A stretch of 64,000 nucleotides of DNA, taken from NCBI GenBank assembly GCA_964423925.1, contig CAYRGQ010000003.1:106308-170307 (forward strand), given 5' to 3'. Below are positions 35,091 to 44,047 of the stretch, piece by piece. A program made the position numbers and the translations under genes. The stretch is from CAYRGQ01 sp964423925. GTDB lineage: Bacteria > Bacteroidota > Bacteroidia > Sphingobacteriales > Sphingobacteriaceae. The notes beneath the pieces were generated by a model that was given only the letters and a program-made list of their open reading frames with translations, was not told where the DNA came from and made no database searches. Each line of letters opens with the position of its first letter. The first letter of the stretch is position 1.

Positions 35091-35116
35091 TTAGATATCG
35101 ATAAGCCAAAAGCCTG

Positions 35117-36427
35117 TTAGCTCTTCAAGCTCTGCTCGACTAAATCTTCGACAAAGCGACGCACGTGCTCGTTAGAGAATCGAATGGTCACGTCAAAGGC
35201 AAAAGCGTGTACCATCAGGATACGAGCTTGCTCCTCGCCTATGCCGCGCGTACGCAGGTAGAATAGGCTCTCGTCATTAAATTGGCCGATGGTACAACCG
35301 TGGCTGCACTTTACGTCGTCAGCAAAGATCTCTAGCTGCGGTTTGGTATAAATCGACGCTTGTTCGTCCAGTAGAATATTATTGTTCTGTTGGAACGCAT
35401 TGGTCTTTTGCGCATCAACCCTTACGAAAATCTTTCCGTTAAAGACGGCCGTCGACGAATCCTGTAAGATATTCTTGTACCACTCATAGCTTTCGCAATG
35501 GGGTTTCATGTGGTCGACGATCGTGTGGTTGTCTACGTGCTGCTTGTCTGCGGTGAGTGTCACGCCGTAAAGGTGGCTCTCAACGGTTTCGTCATCCATG
35601 CTGACATTGATGTCGTTGCGGACGAACGATGCGCCTGGCAGGGTACAGTTATAATTATTGTACAAGCTATGCTTGCGTTGATAGACTTCGCAGTGATTGA
35701 TGTAGTTGCCCGATACGTCGCCACGCTGCAAGTAGTAGTGTTGCAGTTTGGCATTATCCGCGAGGGCAATCTCCGTTACGTGGTTGTTCAGCGTCTTGGC
35801 ATTACCGGCAGCGCCTACGAACGTCTCGATGATTTCGGCCTCGGTATTTGCTTCGAGCACAAACAAGTTGCGTACCGCCGTGAACAGGGGCGAATTGGCG
35901 CTGACGATGTGAATAATATGGATGGGCTTGTCAATGACTGTATTGCGTCCCAACGTCAAGTAAATTCCGCTTTTGAAAACAGCGGTATTCAGTGCGACGA
36001 ACGGGTTGTCCGTTTTGTCGGCATATTGGGTAAAGTGCTTATCGAACGCCGGTTCGTTTACGGCATCTTGGATTGGTTTGATGTCCAACCCCGCATACGT
36101 GGGCGTATCCGACAAATGGGGGGTAAAGACCCCATTGACCAGCACAATCCGGTAAGCGTCCAGGCCTGGAATATCGGTTGATCCAAGCAGGGCGTCCACG
36201 TTTGGCACGCTGTCAGTTTCGAGCGCGTACGCCTCCTTGACGAGAGGCGTGACGTTCGAATATTTCCAATCCTCGTTTTTTACCGTGGGGAAGCCCGCTT
36301 GACGGAACCTTGCGAAAGCCTCGGCACGGCGGGTGCCCAGTACTCCGAAGGTCGCATCGGCCAGCTTGGCCTCGAAAGCAACGCTCAGTTGTCGGTAAAG
36401 TGAATCGGTTTTATCCTTTGTTATCAT
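35117..36427 (-). CDS. sufD: Fe-S cluster assembly protein SufD
   Basis: Partner of SufB in the SufBC2D scaffold that builds Fe-S clusters under stress. The 436 residues show the helical N terminus (FRQAGFPTVKNEDWKYSNVTPLV), a central beta helix (for example TLGRNTVIDKPIHIIHIV) and the C-terminal SufB/SufD core DVKCSHGCTIGQFNDESLFYLRTRG with conserved Cys and His. Last gene of the operon sufB-sufC-sufD, 91 nt behind sufC. Confidence 0.96.
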   Translation of the reverse strand: MITKDKTDSLYRQLSVAFEAKLADATFGVLGTRRAEAFARFRQAGFPTVKNEDWKYSNVTPLVKEAYALETDSVPNVDALLGSTDIPGLDAYRIVLVNGVFTPHLSDTPTYAGLDIKPIQDAVNEPAFDKHFTQYADKTDNPFVALNTAVFKSGIYLTLGRNTVIDKPIHIIHIVSANSPLFTAVRNLFVLEANTEAEIIETFVGAAGNAKTLNNHVTEIALADNAKLQHYYLQRGDVSGNYINHCEVYQRKHSLYNNYNCTLPGASFVRNDINVSMDDETVESHLYGVTLTADKQHVDNHTIVDHMKPHCESYEWYKNILQDSSTAVFNGKIFVRVDAQKTNAFQQNNNILLDEQASIYTKPQLEIFADDVKCSHGCTIGQFNDESLFYLRTRGIGEEQARILMVHAFAFDVTIRFSNEHVRRFVEDLVEQSLKS

Positions 36428-36518
36428 TTTATCTTTATCCTATCGTTGTGCCCGCAACAGGGAAGGCTTATAGCGCCGATGGCGAAGGCTTCTGGGGCAT
36501 GTTTTTCAGTTTCTAGAG

Positions 36519-37280
36519 TTAAACAGCGCCGGCCGCCGCATCCTGCGTCAGCCAATCGTATCCTTTTTCTTCCAATTCGAGCGCCAACTCTTTCGGGCCT
36601 GAGCGCACGATGCGGCCATCATACAATACGTGGACCACGTCAGGAACGATATAATCGAGCAGGCGTTGGTAGTGGGTAATGACGATAAACGCCTTATCCT
36701 CCGACCGTAGCTTGTTAACACCGTTGGCAACGATGCGCAGGGCGTCGATATCGAGGCCGGAGTCGGTTTCGTCTAGAATCGCCAGCTTGGGATCCAGCAT
36801 GGCGAGCTGGAAGATCTCGTTTCGTTTTTTCTCGCCACCGGAGAAGCCTTCGTTGAGCGAACGGTTGGCCAGCTTGGAATTAAACTCCACCAGCTGTTGT
36901 TTTTCCTTGACACGGGCTAGGAATTCGCGGGCTTCCATGGGTGGAAGGCCCTTGTATTCGCGAATATCGTTTACGGCCGTCTTCAAAAAGTTGATGTTAG
37001 ATACGCCAGGGATTTCCACGGGATACTGGAACGCCAGGAATACGCCTTCGCGAGCGCGATCCTCGGGCGACAGTTCCAGCAGGTCCTTGCCATCCAGCGT
37101 TACCTCGCCGGCGGTTACTTCGTAGGAGTCGCGCCCAGCCAGAACGTTGCCCAATGTGCTTTTGCCCGAACCGTTGGGTCCCATGATGGCATGTACTTCA
37201 CCGGGCTTAACTTCCAAGTTCAGTCCTTTTAGGATTGCTTTGTCTTCTATCGAAGCGTGTAAGTTTTTTATACGTAACAT
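36519..37280 (-). CDS. sufC: Fe-S cluster assembly ATPase SufC
   Basis: Soluble ABC-type ATPase of the SufBC2D complex, 253 residues. Walker A MGPNGSGKSTLGNVLAG, signature FSGGEKKRNEI, Walker B LAILDETDSGLDIDAL and switch IVITHYQRLL are intact, with the ETDSGLD sequence typical of SufC. It drives conformational change in SufB/SufD. It sits between sufB (51 nt) and sufD. Confidence 0.97.
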   Translation of the reverse strand: MLRIKNLHASIEDKAILKGLNLEVKPGEVHAIMGPNGSGKSTLGNVLAGRDSYEVTAGEVTLDGKDLLELSPEDRAREGVFLAFQYPVEIPGVSNINFLKTAVNDIREYKGLPPMEAREFLARVKEKQQLVEFNSKLANRSLNEGFSGGEKKRNEIFQLAMLDPKLAILDETDSGLDIDALRIVANGVNKLRSEDKAFIVITHYQRLLDYIVPDVVHVLYDGRIVRSGPKELALELEEKGYDWLTQDAAAGAV

Positions 37281-37331
37281 TATTCTTTTTTCGTCTGATG
37301 TGTATTTAATTCGTTAACGGAGGCGATTCGG

Positions 37332-38783
37332 TTATCCCACGCTGCCTTCCAGTGATATTGCCAACAATTTTTGCGCTTCTACCGCAAACTCCATGGGGAG
37401 CTGGTTGAGCACTTCCTTAGCATAGCCATTGACAATAAGCCCGACGGCCTTCTCTGGGTCTATACCGCGCTGTGCTAAGTAGAATACTTGATCCTCGCCG
37501 ATCTTCGAGGTGGTAGCCTCATGCTCGATCATGGCGCTCATGTTTCGGTTTTCGATATAGGGGAAGGTATGCGCCCCGCAGCGGTCGCCAATCAGCAAGG
37601 AGTCGCACTGCGTGAAATTTCGTGCGTTCTCGGCTCCGGGCGCTACTTTAACTAGGCCGCGGTAGCTGTTGTGGCTGACGCCCGCAGAGATACCTTTGGA
37701 AATAATCTTGCTCTTGGTGTTTTTACCCAAATGCACCATTTTCGTACCCGTATCGGCCACCTGATGGTTTCGTGTCAAGGCCACCGAGTAAAATTCGCCG
37801 ACTGAATTGTCTCCCTTCAGAATGACACCGGGATACTTCCACGTGATGGCCGAGCCGGTCTCCACTTGGGTCCACGAAATTTTGCTATTGTCGCCTTTGC
37901 AGATTCCTCGCTTGGTCACAAAGTTGTAGATGCCCCCTTTGCCGTCTTTGTCACCAGGGAACCAGTTCTGTACCGTCGAATATTTGATTTCAGCATCGCG
38001 CATCGCGACAAGCTCCACCACGGCGGCGTGCATTTGGTTTTCATCGCGCATGGGCGCCGTACATCCTTCGAGGTAGCTCACATAGGATCCTTCGTCCGCG
38101 ATGATCAGCGTACGCTCAAACTGGCCGGTATTGGCCGCATTGATACGGAAGTAGGTCGACAGCTCCATGGGACAATGTACGCCTTTTGGGATATACACGA
38201 ACGACCCGTCGGAAAACACGGCCGAATTGAGCGCGGCATACACGTTGTCGGTTTGGGGTACCACCGTCCCCAAGTACTGTCTTACTAATTCGGGATGTTC
38301 CCGCACGGCTTCGCCAAAGGAACAGAAGATCACCCCTTTTTCGCGGAGTTTCTCCTGAAAAGTAGTCTTGACGGAGACGCTGTCGAACACCGCGTCTACA
38401 GCTACCACACCGGCCAACACTTTCTGCTCATCGAGCGGAATGCCCAGCTTCTCAAACGTGGACAGCAACTCCGGATCGACCTCGTCCAGGCTATTGAGTT
38501 GAGGCTTGGACTTGGGTGCGGCATAGTACGAGATCGACTGGAAATCGACATTCGGGTCGTCGAAGTTTTGCCAGGTGGGCATGTCCATCTTGAAGAAATG
38601 CTGCAGCGCTTTAAGGCGCCACTCCAGCAACCATTCGGGCTCCCCCTTTTTTTCAGAAATCATCCGCACAGTATCCTCGTTGAGGCCTACCGGGGCTATC
38701 TCCATTTCGATGTCGGTGGAAAAACCGTACTTATATTCCTCGAGCGTAAGCTCGTTCAATAACTCGTCGTCTTTAGTACTCAT
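37332..38783 (-). CDS. sufB: Fe-S cluster assembly protein SufB
   Basis: Scaffold protein on which clusters form, 483 residues, normal length. It has the N-terminal EYKYGFSTDIEMEIAPVGLNEDTVRMIS region, KGVHCPMELSTYFRI, the beta-helix core, and the C-terminal segment FTQCDSLLIGDRCGAHTFPYIENRN with a conserved Cys, plus IEHEATTSKIGEDQVFYL. First gene of the operon; no sufA, sufS or sufE lies in the window, so sulfur donor genes must be elsewhere. A CAAAGCTA (minus TAGCTTTG) at 38844-38851 is a candidate -7 element. Confidence 0.97.
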   Translation of the reverse strand: MSTKDDELLNELTLEEYKYGFSTDIEMEIAPVGLNEDTVRMISEKKGEPEWLLEWRLKALQHFFKMDMPTWQNFDDPNVDFQSISYYAAPKSKPQLNSLDEVDPELLSTFEKLGIPLDEQKVLAGVVAVDAVFDSVSVKTTFQEKLREKGVIFCSFGEAVREHPELVRQYLGTVVPQTDNVYAALNSAVFSDGSFVYIPKGVHCPMELSTYFRINAANTGQFERTLIIADEGSYVSYLEGCTAPMRDENQMHAAVVELVAMRDAEIKYSTVQNWFPGDKDGKGGIYNFVTKRGICKGDNSKISWTQVETGSAITWKYPGVILKGDNSVGEFYSVALTRNHQVADTGTKMVHLGKNTKSKIISKGISAGVSHNSYRGLVKVAPGAENARNFTQCDSLLIGDRCGAHTFPYIENRNMSAMIEHEATTSKIGEDQVFYLAQRGIDPEKAVGLIVNGYAKEVLNQLPMEFAVEAQKLLAISLEGSVG

Positions 38784-38843
38784 AGTTGGTATTCTCTCCT
38801 TTTTCTACACTCGCCGGCGAAATTGATTCACCGTTCCAGCCTG

Positions 38844-38851
38844 CAAAGCTA
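38844..38851 (-). promoter_or_regulatory. Candidate -7 element of the suf operon
   Basis: The minus strand reads TAGCTTTG, fitting TAnnTTTG, 61 nt before the sufB start. No matching -33 TTG at the usual distance. Confidence 0.35.
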
Positions 38852-39053
38852 CGATTTTTAGCGCTAAAATCCGCGTATTCAACCTGCTCTTTCGTGGCCG
38901 AAACGGCCAAAAAGGCATCTATGCGTCATGCGGGTGGCGCGGGCGATGCATTTTGACATTGCAGTGATAAGGCACGGCGGTGGCGTTGCGCGCAATATCA
39001 GAAATTATCTCCGGAGCCGAGCTCAGAAAACCCAAAATAAAAACGTATAATTG

Positions 39054-39068
39054 CCAAATATAATTTGG
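39054..39068. promoter_or_regulatory. Palindrome upstream of the AsnC-type gene, candidate operator
   Basis: A perfect 15-bp inverted repeat CCAAAT-ATA-ATTTGG about 37 nt before the start of the Lrp/AsnC gene. A half-site like copy (CCAAATTAATT) follows at 39091. Lrp/AsnC proteins often repress their own gene through such AT-rich palindromes, so autoregulation is inferred. Confidence 0.5.
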
Positions 39069-39104
39069 TAAAACCTGAATTTTTATCTCCAAATTAATTA
39101 CGCC

Positions 39105-39575
39105 ATGCCTTTCCAGCCTGATCGTACGGATTTTAAGATATTGAAGTTGCTGCAAGAGAACGGGCGCATAACGAATTTGCAGCTAGCTTCCAATATCGGC
39201 CTTTCGCCCGCTCCGACGCTAGAGCGCGTCCGGAAGCTTGAGAAAGCGGGCTACATCAAAAGCTATCATGCGTTTGTAGACGAGGAAAAATTGGGGTTGG
39301 GTATTAAATCGTTCATCCAGATTTCCTTGGATTTCCATACGCAGAACGCGATTCCTGATTTTGTAGACGCGGTGAAGCGCATCAAGGAAGTGACCGAATG
39401 CCACCACGTGACAGGCCAATGCGACTTCATTCTGAAGGTATATGTGAAGGATATCAAGGCCTACGAGGCGCTGATCATGGAAAAGATCAGTAAAATACCG
39501 TTCGTGAAGACTTTCCAGACCATGATGATCATGTCGACCAGTAAAAAGGAGCCGATCATACCGATGGAATATTGA
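39105..39575 (+). CDS. Lrp/AsnC-family transcriptional regulator
   Basis: A 156-residue regulator: N-terminal winged helix-turn-helix (DRTDFKILKLLQENGRITNLQLASNIGLSPAPTLERVRKLEKAGYI in parts) and a C-terminal RAM ligand-binding domain (VTGQCDFILKVYVKDIKAYEALIMEKI). Such proteins sense amino acids and form octamers. Divergent from the suf operon with 321 nt between; the palindrome at 39054-39068 is a likely binding site. The effector is unknown. Confidence 0.93.
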   Translation: MPFQPDRTDFKILKLLQENGRITNLQLASNIGLSPAPTLERVRKLEKAGYIKSYHAFVDEEKLGLGIKSFIQISLDFHTQNAIPDFVDAVKRIKEVTECHHVTGQCDFILKVYVKDIKAYEALIMEKISKIPFVKTFQTMMIMSTSKKEPIIPMEY

Positions 39576-39631
39576 CCGCAGTGGGCCCTTCGCGAACATG
39601 GGATGTGGGCCAACCTGAATATTAACTTACC

Positions 39632-40723
39632 ATGAAATTGGAGAAGGACCATCCAACTTACCAAGACCTCGTGATCGTCGTCGCCTGGCCGGATGCTACC
39701 ATGCGCGGTGACGAGCGCTGGATGATGTTCTTCAAGAAAATAGGCATCGTCAAAAACCTCAACTTCAAGGTAGGCCATACGGCCGTCATCTTGGTTGATT
39801 CGCAGACTAAGGAATTGCGCTACTATGACTTCGGGCGCTACATATCACCACGCGGCCATGGCCGTGCCCGGTCGGTCGAGTCTGACCCCCGCTTGCGGAT
39901 GGACACTAAGGCCGATATTGACAACCACAACAACATCCGCAACCTAAAGGAGATTATCATGGAGCTTGACGCACTCCGCGATGTGACACAGGGCGTAGGA
40001 CGCATTTTCTTCTCGGTGGCCGAGGGTGTATCCATCCGCTTGGCCCGTCAGTATGCCGATGGTTTGGTTCGGGCCGGGTCATCCCCCTACGGGGCGGTGG
40101 CGCGGGGAAACAATAACTGCTCGCGGTTTATTACCCGGCTGCTTATCAAGTCGTCCCCCAAATACCACTTGTTCCACAGTGTGCGTTATCCCGAAACGAT
40201 AAAGGCGAGCCCGATGAGCAACGTCGTCAACGTGCGTCCCGACCGTCGGATCTACTCATACGAGGAGCGGGACGGGCTTCGCTCCTTGCGGATGAATCGC
40301 TTTGGCTCGTTTTGGTTTCTATTGCGGCAGCTAAAAGACAACGTTTCGAGCCGTTTGGCGCGGGCACTTCCTGACGACGAGATTATCGGCGCGATGGAAG
40401 CCGGTGCGCGGCCGTCCCATTTGCCTGATAATGCCCAGTGGCTGGGAGGCGTAGGTGAGGGCGCTTGGTATACGTTGGAGACCTACGGGGGGCAGGGACA
40501 TTTCCTGGTGTCGCGATTCACCGAGCGCGGCGAGGAGGAATACAGCCATGTATATTATACCGCGGAATCGTTCGACCCGCGTAGTCCGTTTCAGATTACG
40601 TATGATAGCCATTTGCTGTTTACGACAGTGCTGCAGGGGGGGCGTCGCATCCGCTTGCACGCCGTGGCAGATGTGGGTCACGGCTTAGGCCATGGGCGAG
40701 AACTGTCAAAGAAAACGGGTTAG
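39632..40723 (+). CDS. Unknown protein with probable permuted NlpC/P60-like core
   Basis: A soluble 363-residue protein without signal peptide or membrane segments. NFKVGHTAVILVD places a His at residue 49 at the start of a beta strand, and ARGNNNCSRFITRLL places a Cys at residue 163 at the start of a helix. This His-then-Cys order with a GH and an NCSxF motif is the pattern of circularly permuted papain-like (YiiX/LRAT/NlpC-P60) enzymes, so a cysteine hydrolase or acyltransferase activity is possible. It may match a Bacteroidota DUF (I recall DUF6695), not verified. It follows the AsnC gene by 56 nt and may be its regulatory target. Confidence 0.6.
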   Translation: MKLEKDHPTYQDLVIVVAWPDATMRGDERWMMFFKKIGIVKNLNFKVGHTAVILVDSQTKELRYYDFGRYISPRGHGRARSVESDPRLRMDTKADIDNHNNIRNLKEIIMELDALRDVTQGVGRIFFSVAEGVSIRLARQYADGLVRAGSSPYGAVARGNNNCSRFITRLLIKSSPKYHLFHSVRYPETIKASPMSNVVNVRPDRRIYSYEERDGLRSLRMNRFGSFWFLLRQLKDNVSSRLARALPDDEIIGAMEAGARPSHLPDNAQWLGGVGEGAWYTLETYGGQGHFLVSRFTERGEEEYSHVYYTAESFDPRSPFQITYDSHLLFTTVLQGGRRIRLHAVADVGHGLGHGRELSKKTG

Positions 40724-40725
40724 GA

Positions 40726-41397
40726 TCACACTTGCCAATTTATCGGCGGCAGACCTTGGGCGAGGAGGTATTCGTTCGCTCGCGAGAAATGCCGACATCC
40801 GAAGAATCCATTGTACGCCGAAAGGGGCGACGGATGGGCTGCCGTCAAGATGAGGTGCCTATCGCCATCGATGAGTGCCGCCTTTTGTTTCGCAAACCTT
40901 CCCCAAAGCATGAATACAATTCCCGATCGCTGGGCTGACAGCGCGGCTATCGCTTGGTTGGTAAAGGTTTCCCAGCCTTTTCCCTGGTGGGAAGCCGGGG
41001 CATGCGCCCGTACGGTAAGCGTAGCATTCAGCAGCAGAACACCTTGGTCGGCCCATGCCGTCAGGTCACCATGCGCGGGCATTACGAAACCAGGCACATC
41101 CGTACTGAGTTCTTTGTACATGTTGCGCAAGGAGGGCGGAATGTCGATACCCCGAGGCACGGAGAAGGACAGCCCATGAGCCTGCCCCACGTTGTGGTAA
41201 GGATCTTGGCCCAGTATGACAACTTTGGTGCGTCCGAATGGTGTGTGTTTGAACGCATTAAAAATCAGGTTGTTAGGTGGAAAAACGGTGTTGGTTCCTT
41301 GCTCGGACAGCAGAAAGCTGCGAAGCGCCTGCATATACGGCTTCTCAAACTCGGCGCCTAAAACGGCTTTCCAGGAGGGATCTAGCTTGACACTCAT
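40726..41397 (-). CDS. ung: Uracil-DNA glycosylase
   Basis: Family 1 enzyme removing uracil from DNA, 223 residues. The catalytic motif is VVILGQDPYHNVGQAHGLSFSV (Asp in GQDPYH), with LLLNATLTV and the C-terminal AAHPSPLSAYNGFFGCRHFS carrying the catalytic His and the DNA-intercalation loop. Length is normal. Convergent with the preceding gene, stop to stop with 2 nt between. Confidence 0.97.
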   Translation of the reverse strand: MSVKLDPSWKAVLGAEFEKPYMQALRSFLLSEQGTNTVFPPNNLIFNAFKHTPFGRTKVVILGQDPYHNVGQAHGLSFSVPRGIDIPPSLRNMYKELSTDVPGFVMPAHGDLTAWADQGVLLLNATLTVRAHAPASHQGKGWETFTNQAIAALSAQRSGIVFMLWGRFAKQKAALIDGDRHLILTAAHPSPLSAYNGFFGCRHFSRANEYLLAQGLPPINWQV

Positions 41398-41494
41398 CGC
41401 GGGCTAAAATACGTATTTTGTAAAAATCTAAGGGGCTGGTTGCTTAAGCAAGCAAATAAACGGATATTTGCAGCTGTTATAATATACAACGATT

Positions 41495-42031
41495 ATGTCA
41501 AATTTGGTTAGGATTATTATTGTGTCGCTTATCCTAGTGGGGACGGTTGCGCTGTTTTATTTTGGTGAGTGGGGATGGGGTATATTGGGAATATTCGTTA
41601 CCATCCTAGCCGCTGTCACGATCTTTTTCAACGAAAACATGCTGATTGCGCAATACCACCTGCGCAAGGAAAATATGGCGAAGGCGGGCAAATGGCTGGG
41701 TCGCATTACGAATTACGAGAAACAGCTTATCCGTGCCCAGCACGGGTATTACCACCTGCTCATCGGGATGATCGAGTCGCAAAAGGCGCCGTTGCAAGCC
41801 GAAAAATACTTCAAACGAGCTCTTTCCCTCGGGCTTCACATGAGTCACAACGTGGCCATGGCCAAGCTTAGCCTGGCGGGTATCATGATGGCCAAACGCA
41901 ACAAGCGCGAAGCCACTAAGTATCTGCAAGAAGCCAAGCGTGCCGACAAGAACAAATTGCTAGCCGACCAAATCAAGATGATGAAAGACCAGATGGGCCT
42001 GATGGATCGGCAGCAAATCCGTTATCGGTAG
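41495..42031 (+). CDS. Membrane-anchored TPR-like protein, unknown function
   Basis: A 178-residue protein. Two N-terminal membrane helices (IIIVSLILVGTVALFYFGEW and WGILGIFVTILAAVTIFF) are followed by a cytoplasmic helical part with TPR-like pairs (YHLRKENMAKAGKWLGRI, APLQAEKYFKRALSLGL, AKLSLAGIMMAKRNKREATKYLQEAKRADK). It might scaffold another membrane protein. Often single-copy in the Sphingobacteriaceae as far as I recall; no function assigned. Confidence 0.7.
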   Translation: MSNLVRIIIVSLILVGTVALFYFGEWGWGILGIFVTILAAVTIFFNENMLIAQYHLRKENMAKAGKWLGRITNYEKQLIRAQHGYYHLLIGMIESQKAPLQAEKYFKRALSLGLHMSHNVAMAKLSLAGIMMAKRNKREATKYLQEAKRADKNKLLADQIKMMKDQMGLMDRQQIRYR

Positions 42032-42069
42032 GGAAAGGTAAGCGCATGCATTGACCTAAGCCCTCGGGG

Positions 42070-42645
42070 ATGAGCTGGAGGCGATTTTTTCGAGGCCGAG
42101 AAGAAACGCCAGGCGTGGTGCTTTTCAATGCCTGTTTTTTACTCTGTGCCGTCATCATTTTCGGTGTTGGAGGTGTACGGGAAACCCGCAAGCTACTCGT
42201 TTCGGAAAGTTCGCTTCAGTCCCACCGTGGGCAGCTCGTTGACATCTTCGTGGAGACGAGGCAGAAACGGAGATTAAGGATACCCGGTAAGAAGAATCGA
42301 TACACGCTCGTGATCGAGCACAGTGTGGCAAACGGACTAGAGCGCTACCGTATCGGACACGATCATCGCGACCGGTTTGCCGCATTGCAGGATCAACTAA
42401 AAATCCGGGATACCGTCATCATCTATGTCTCGGCCGTTAATTTCGACGGCAAAAGCCCCCAGACCATCCGCCGCATCGACAAGCATGGGGAAACGATTTT
42501 TTCCTATGCCGAATCACGACGCAAGATCCGGCATGCGGTAATCGCGTTTGCGATTTTCTTACCCCTTCTCTGCATGTTGTTTTTGTGGAACCTCTCGTTG
42601 TACCGAAAAGCGAAGCGGCGTGCGGCCCTGATAGAGGACGATTAG
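42070..42645 (+). CDS. Two-helix membrane protein, unknown function
   Basis: A 191-residue protein with one N-terminal membrane helix (VVLFNACFLLCAVIIFGVGG), a central beta-rich soluble part of about 110 residues and a second helix near the C terminus (AVIAFAIFLPLLCMLFLWNLSLY) followed by a basic tail. The layout resembles DUF3592-like proteins. It lies 38 nt after the TPR-like gene in the same direction. No recognised catalytic motif. Confidence 0.6.
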   Translation: MSWRRFFRGREETPGVVLFNACFLLCAVIIFGVGGVRETRKLLVSESSLQSHRGQLVDIFVETRQKRRLRIPGKKNRYTLVIEHSVANGLERYRIGHDHRDRFAALQDQLKIRDTVIIYVSAVNFDGKSPQTIRRIDKHGETIFSYAESRRKIRHAVIAFAIFLPLLCMLFLWNLSLYRKAKRRAALIEDD

Positions 42646-42679
42646 TTTGCTGAAGGGACGGTCAGGCTTGCTCTGAAGC

Positions 42680-43171
42680 TTACTTTTCTATCGTTGCATC
42701 CTTGCCACTCGCCACGAACGCCTCAATGAATCGGCCTTCCTCCTGACTATCTTCGAATACTAGCTTGACCAAAGGAACGGACTCCGTGCCGGCCTTGATA
42801 ACACCGGCGACGATGGTGAGTTCGACGGGCGTGTCGGGTTGCAGTAGGTAGTGCAGGTAGTTTTGCTTGTCTTCAAAACGCACCATGACGCGCCCGAGGC
42901 TTGCGGTTTGGAAGAAGTAGGCCTGTCGGTCGTCTCCGAAAACCTGCGTGCCAAATACGTTGAGCTTGAATTCGCGCGGAACGGCTTTCTCACTCAGCAG
43001 GGTCAGTTTCGCCGTTGCTGTATTGGTTTCACGATTAAGCACGAAGGGTTTAGCCGTGATCGTGATATCATCGATGAACAGGATATCCGTGGTATCCGCC
43101 TGTTGCGCCCGCGCCATGGGGAGGCACAAAACGATGAGCGAAACCATCAGCAGATAGCGATTAATTTTCAT
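42680..43171 (-). CDS. Exported protein of unknown function
   Basis: About 163 residues. The start at 43171 gives a signal peptide (MKINRYLLMVSLIVLCLPMARAQ) and lies 7 nt behind AGGGGG, one of the few Shine-Dalgarno-like sequences in the window. The mature part is beta-rich (ITITAKPFVLNRETNTATAKLTLLSEKAVPREFKLNVFG) and may be an immunoglobulin-like fold. The same frame is open for many codons upstream, but no start there has support. Same strand as the DUF4293 gene, 56 nt downstream of it. Confidence 0.65.
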   Translation of the reverse strand: MKINRYLLMVSLIVLCLPMARAQQADTTDILFIDDITITAKPFVLNRETNTATAKLTLLSEKAVPREFKLNVFGTQVFGDDRQAYFFQTASLGRVMVRFEDKQNYLHYLLQPDTPVELTIVAGVIKAGTESVPLVKLVFEDSQEEGRFIEAFVASGKDATIEK

Positions 43172-43227
43172 AACCATTCCCCCTTTTATTTGGTGTTGCC
43201 TGGTGGATAGCGAAGTGTACGTTTCGG

Positions 43228-43701
43228 TTATCGAAGGCGTTCGGCCGATCGAATCAGGCTTTCGTCCTTGCGGATTCCGCTCATGGCCAAAAATAAGAAT
43301 ACGATAGCGATGGGCAACAGAAAAAAGCCCACCCCGATATTGCCGGCAGACAGGAAACGCTGTACTTCCGCCAGTGCCTCGCTCGCGGAGGTATACAGCC
43401 AAAAGCCGAACAACGCGATGAGCACGATCCCCAGGATGATGAGCTGTATTTGCAGCTTGCGGTTTTTAAATTTAAAGATCGTATAAAGTGGCAATAGCCC
43501 CAGGATTACCGTGGCAGCCGTCTGCAAAAAGAAAAATTGTTCTCTAATATCCTCACCGATTTGGTGTTGGTAGCGCCCGCTGACCTTCAACGACTTGCCC
43601 AGCACCGTTGCGTCTGAGTAATGTAGGTAGGGAAATAGAAAGAGAGCAAAGATAGAAAGGGATGCCAAAAGCAACCAGACAGTTTGTATGCGCTGTATCA
43701 T
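43228..43701 (-). CDS. DUF4293-family membrane protein
   Basis: A 157-residue protein beginning MIQRIQTVWLLLASLSIF, the hallmark of DUF4293. Four membrane helices are visible (first 23 residues; LQTAATVILGLLPLYTIF; LQIQLIILGIVLIALFGFWLY; VGFFLLPIAIVFLFLAM). Function unknown; the family is common in Bacteroidota. A complete promoter lies 22 nt upstream. Confidence 0.85.
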   Translation of the reverse strand: MIQRIQTVWLLLASLSIFALFLFPYLHYSDATVLGKSLKVSGRYQHQIGEDIREQFFFLQTAATVILGLLPLYTIFKFKNRKLQIQLIILGIVLIALFGFWLYTSASEALAEVQRFLSAGNIGVGFFLLPIAIVFLFLAMSGIRKDESLIRSAERLR

Positions 43702-43722
43702 GAGGGTTGTTTATAGTTATAG

Positions 43723-43753
43723 CAAACTTAGATAAAGTTGCTTTTATATCCAA
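43723..43753 (-). promoter_or_regulatory. Promoter of the DUF4293 gene
   Basis: On the minus strand TTG (43751-43753), 20 nt, TAAGTTTG (43723-43730). In the remaining 300 nt up to susC I find only a weak TTATTTG near 43870 that could serve susC, and nothing else. Confidence 0.6.
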
Positions 43754-44047
43754 GAACTATCGCCCGCGCAAAAAGTTTCGCCGGGGGTAAAAATAGGCGA
43801 AATGCAAGCCCGTAAACGATTGCGAAAACAATAGGTATGGCTTGGTTGTTGTACACGAATATGTGCAGGTGAGTTATTTGTATCTTGCTTGGACGAAACC
43901 AAATTTTCGTATAACCAATAAAACGACAGGAACCTCGGTTTTTCTGCATCATCCAACGCCTTTTTCGAGGACATTCCGGGTCATCGGCACGGAATGGCTG
44001 CAGCCGTGGCTTACTGCCAATTGTTTAACTTAAATAAATCGAAAAGT

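Noticed and set aside
35498..36181. Long plus-strand ORF (227 aa) opposite sufD
   Set aside because: Shadow of sufD; no motif and implausible composition.
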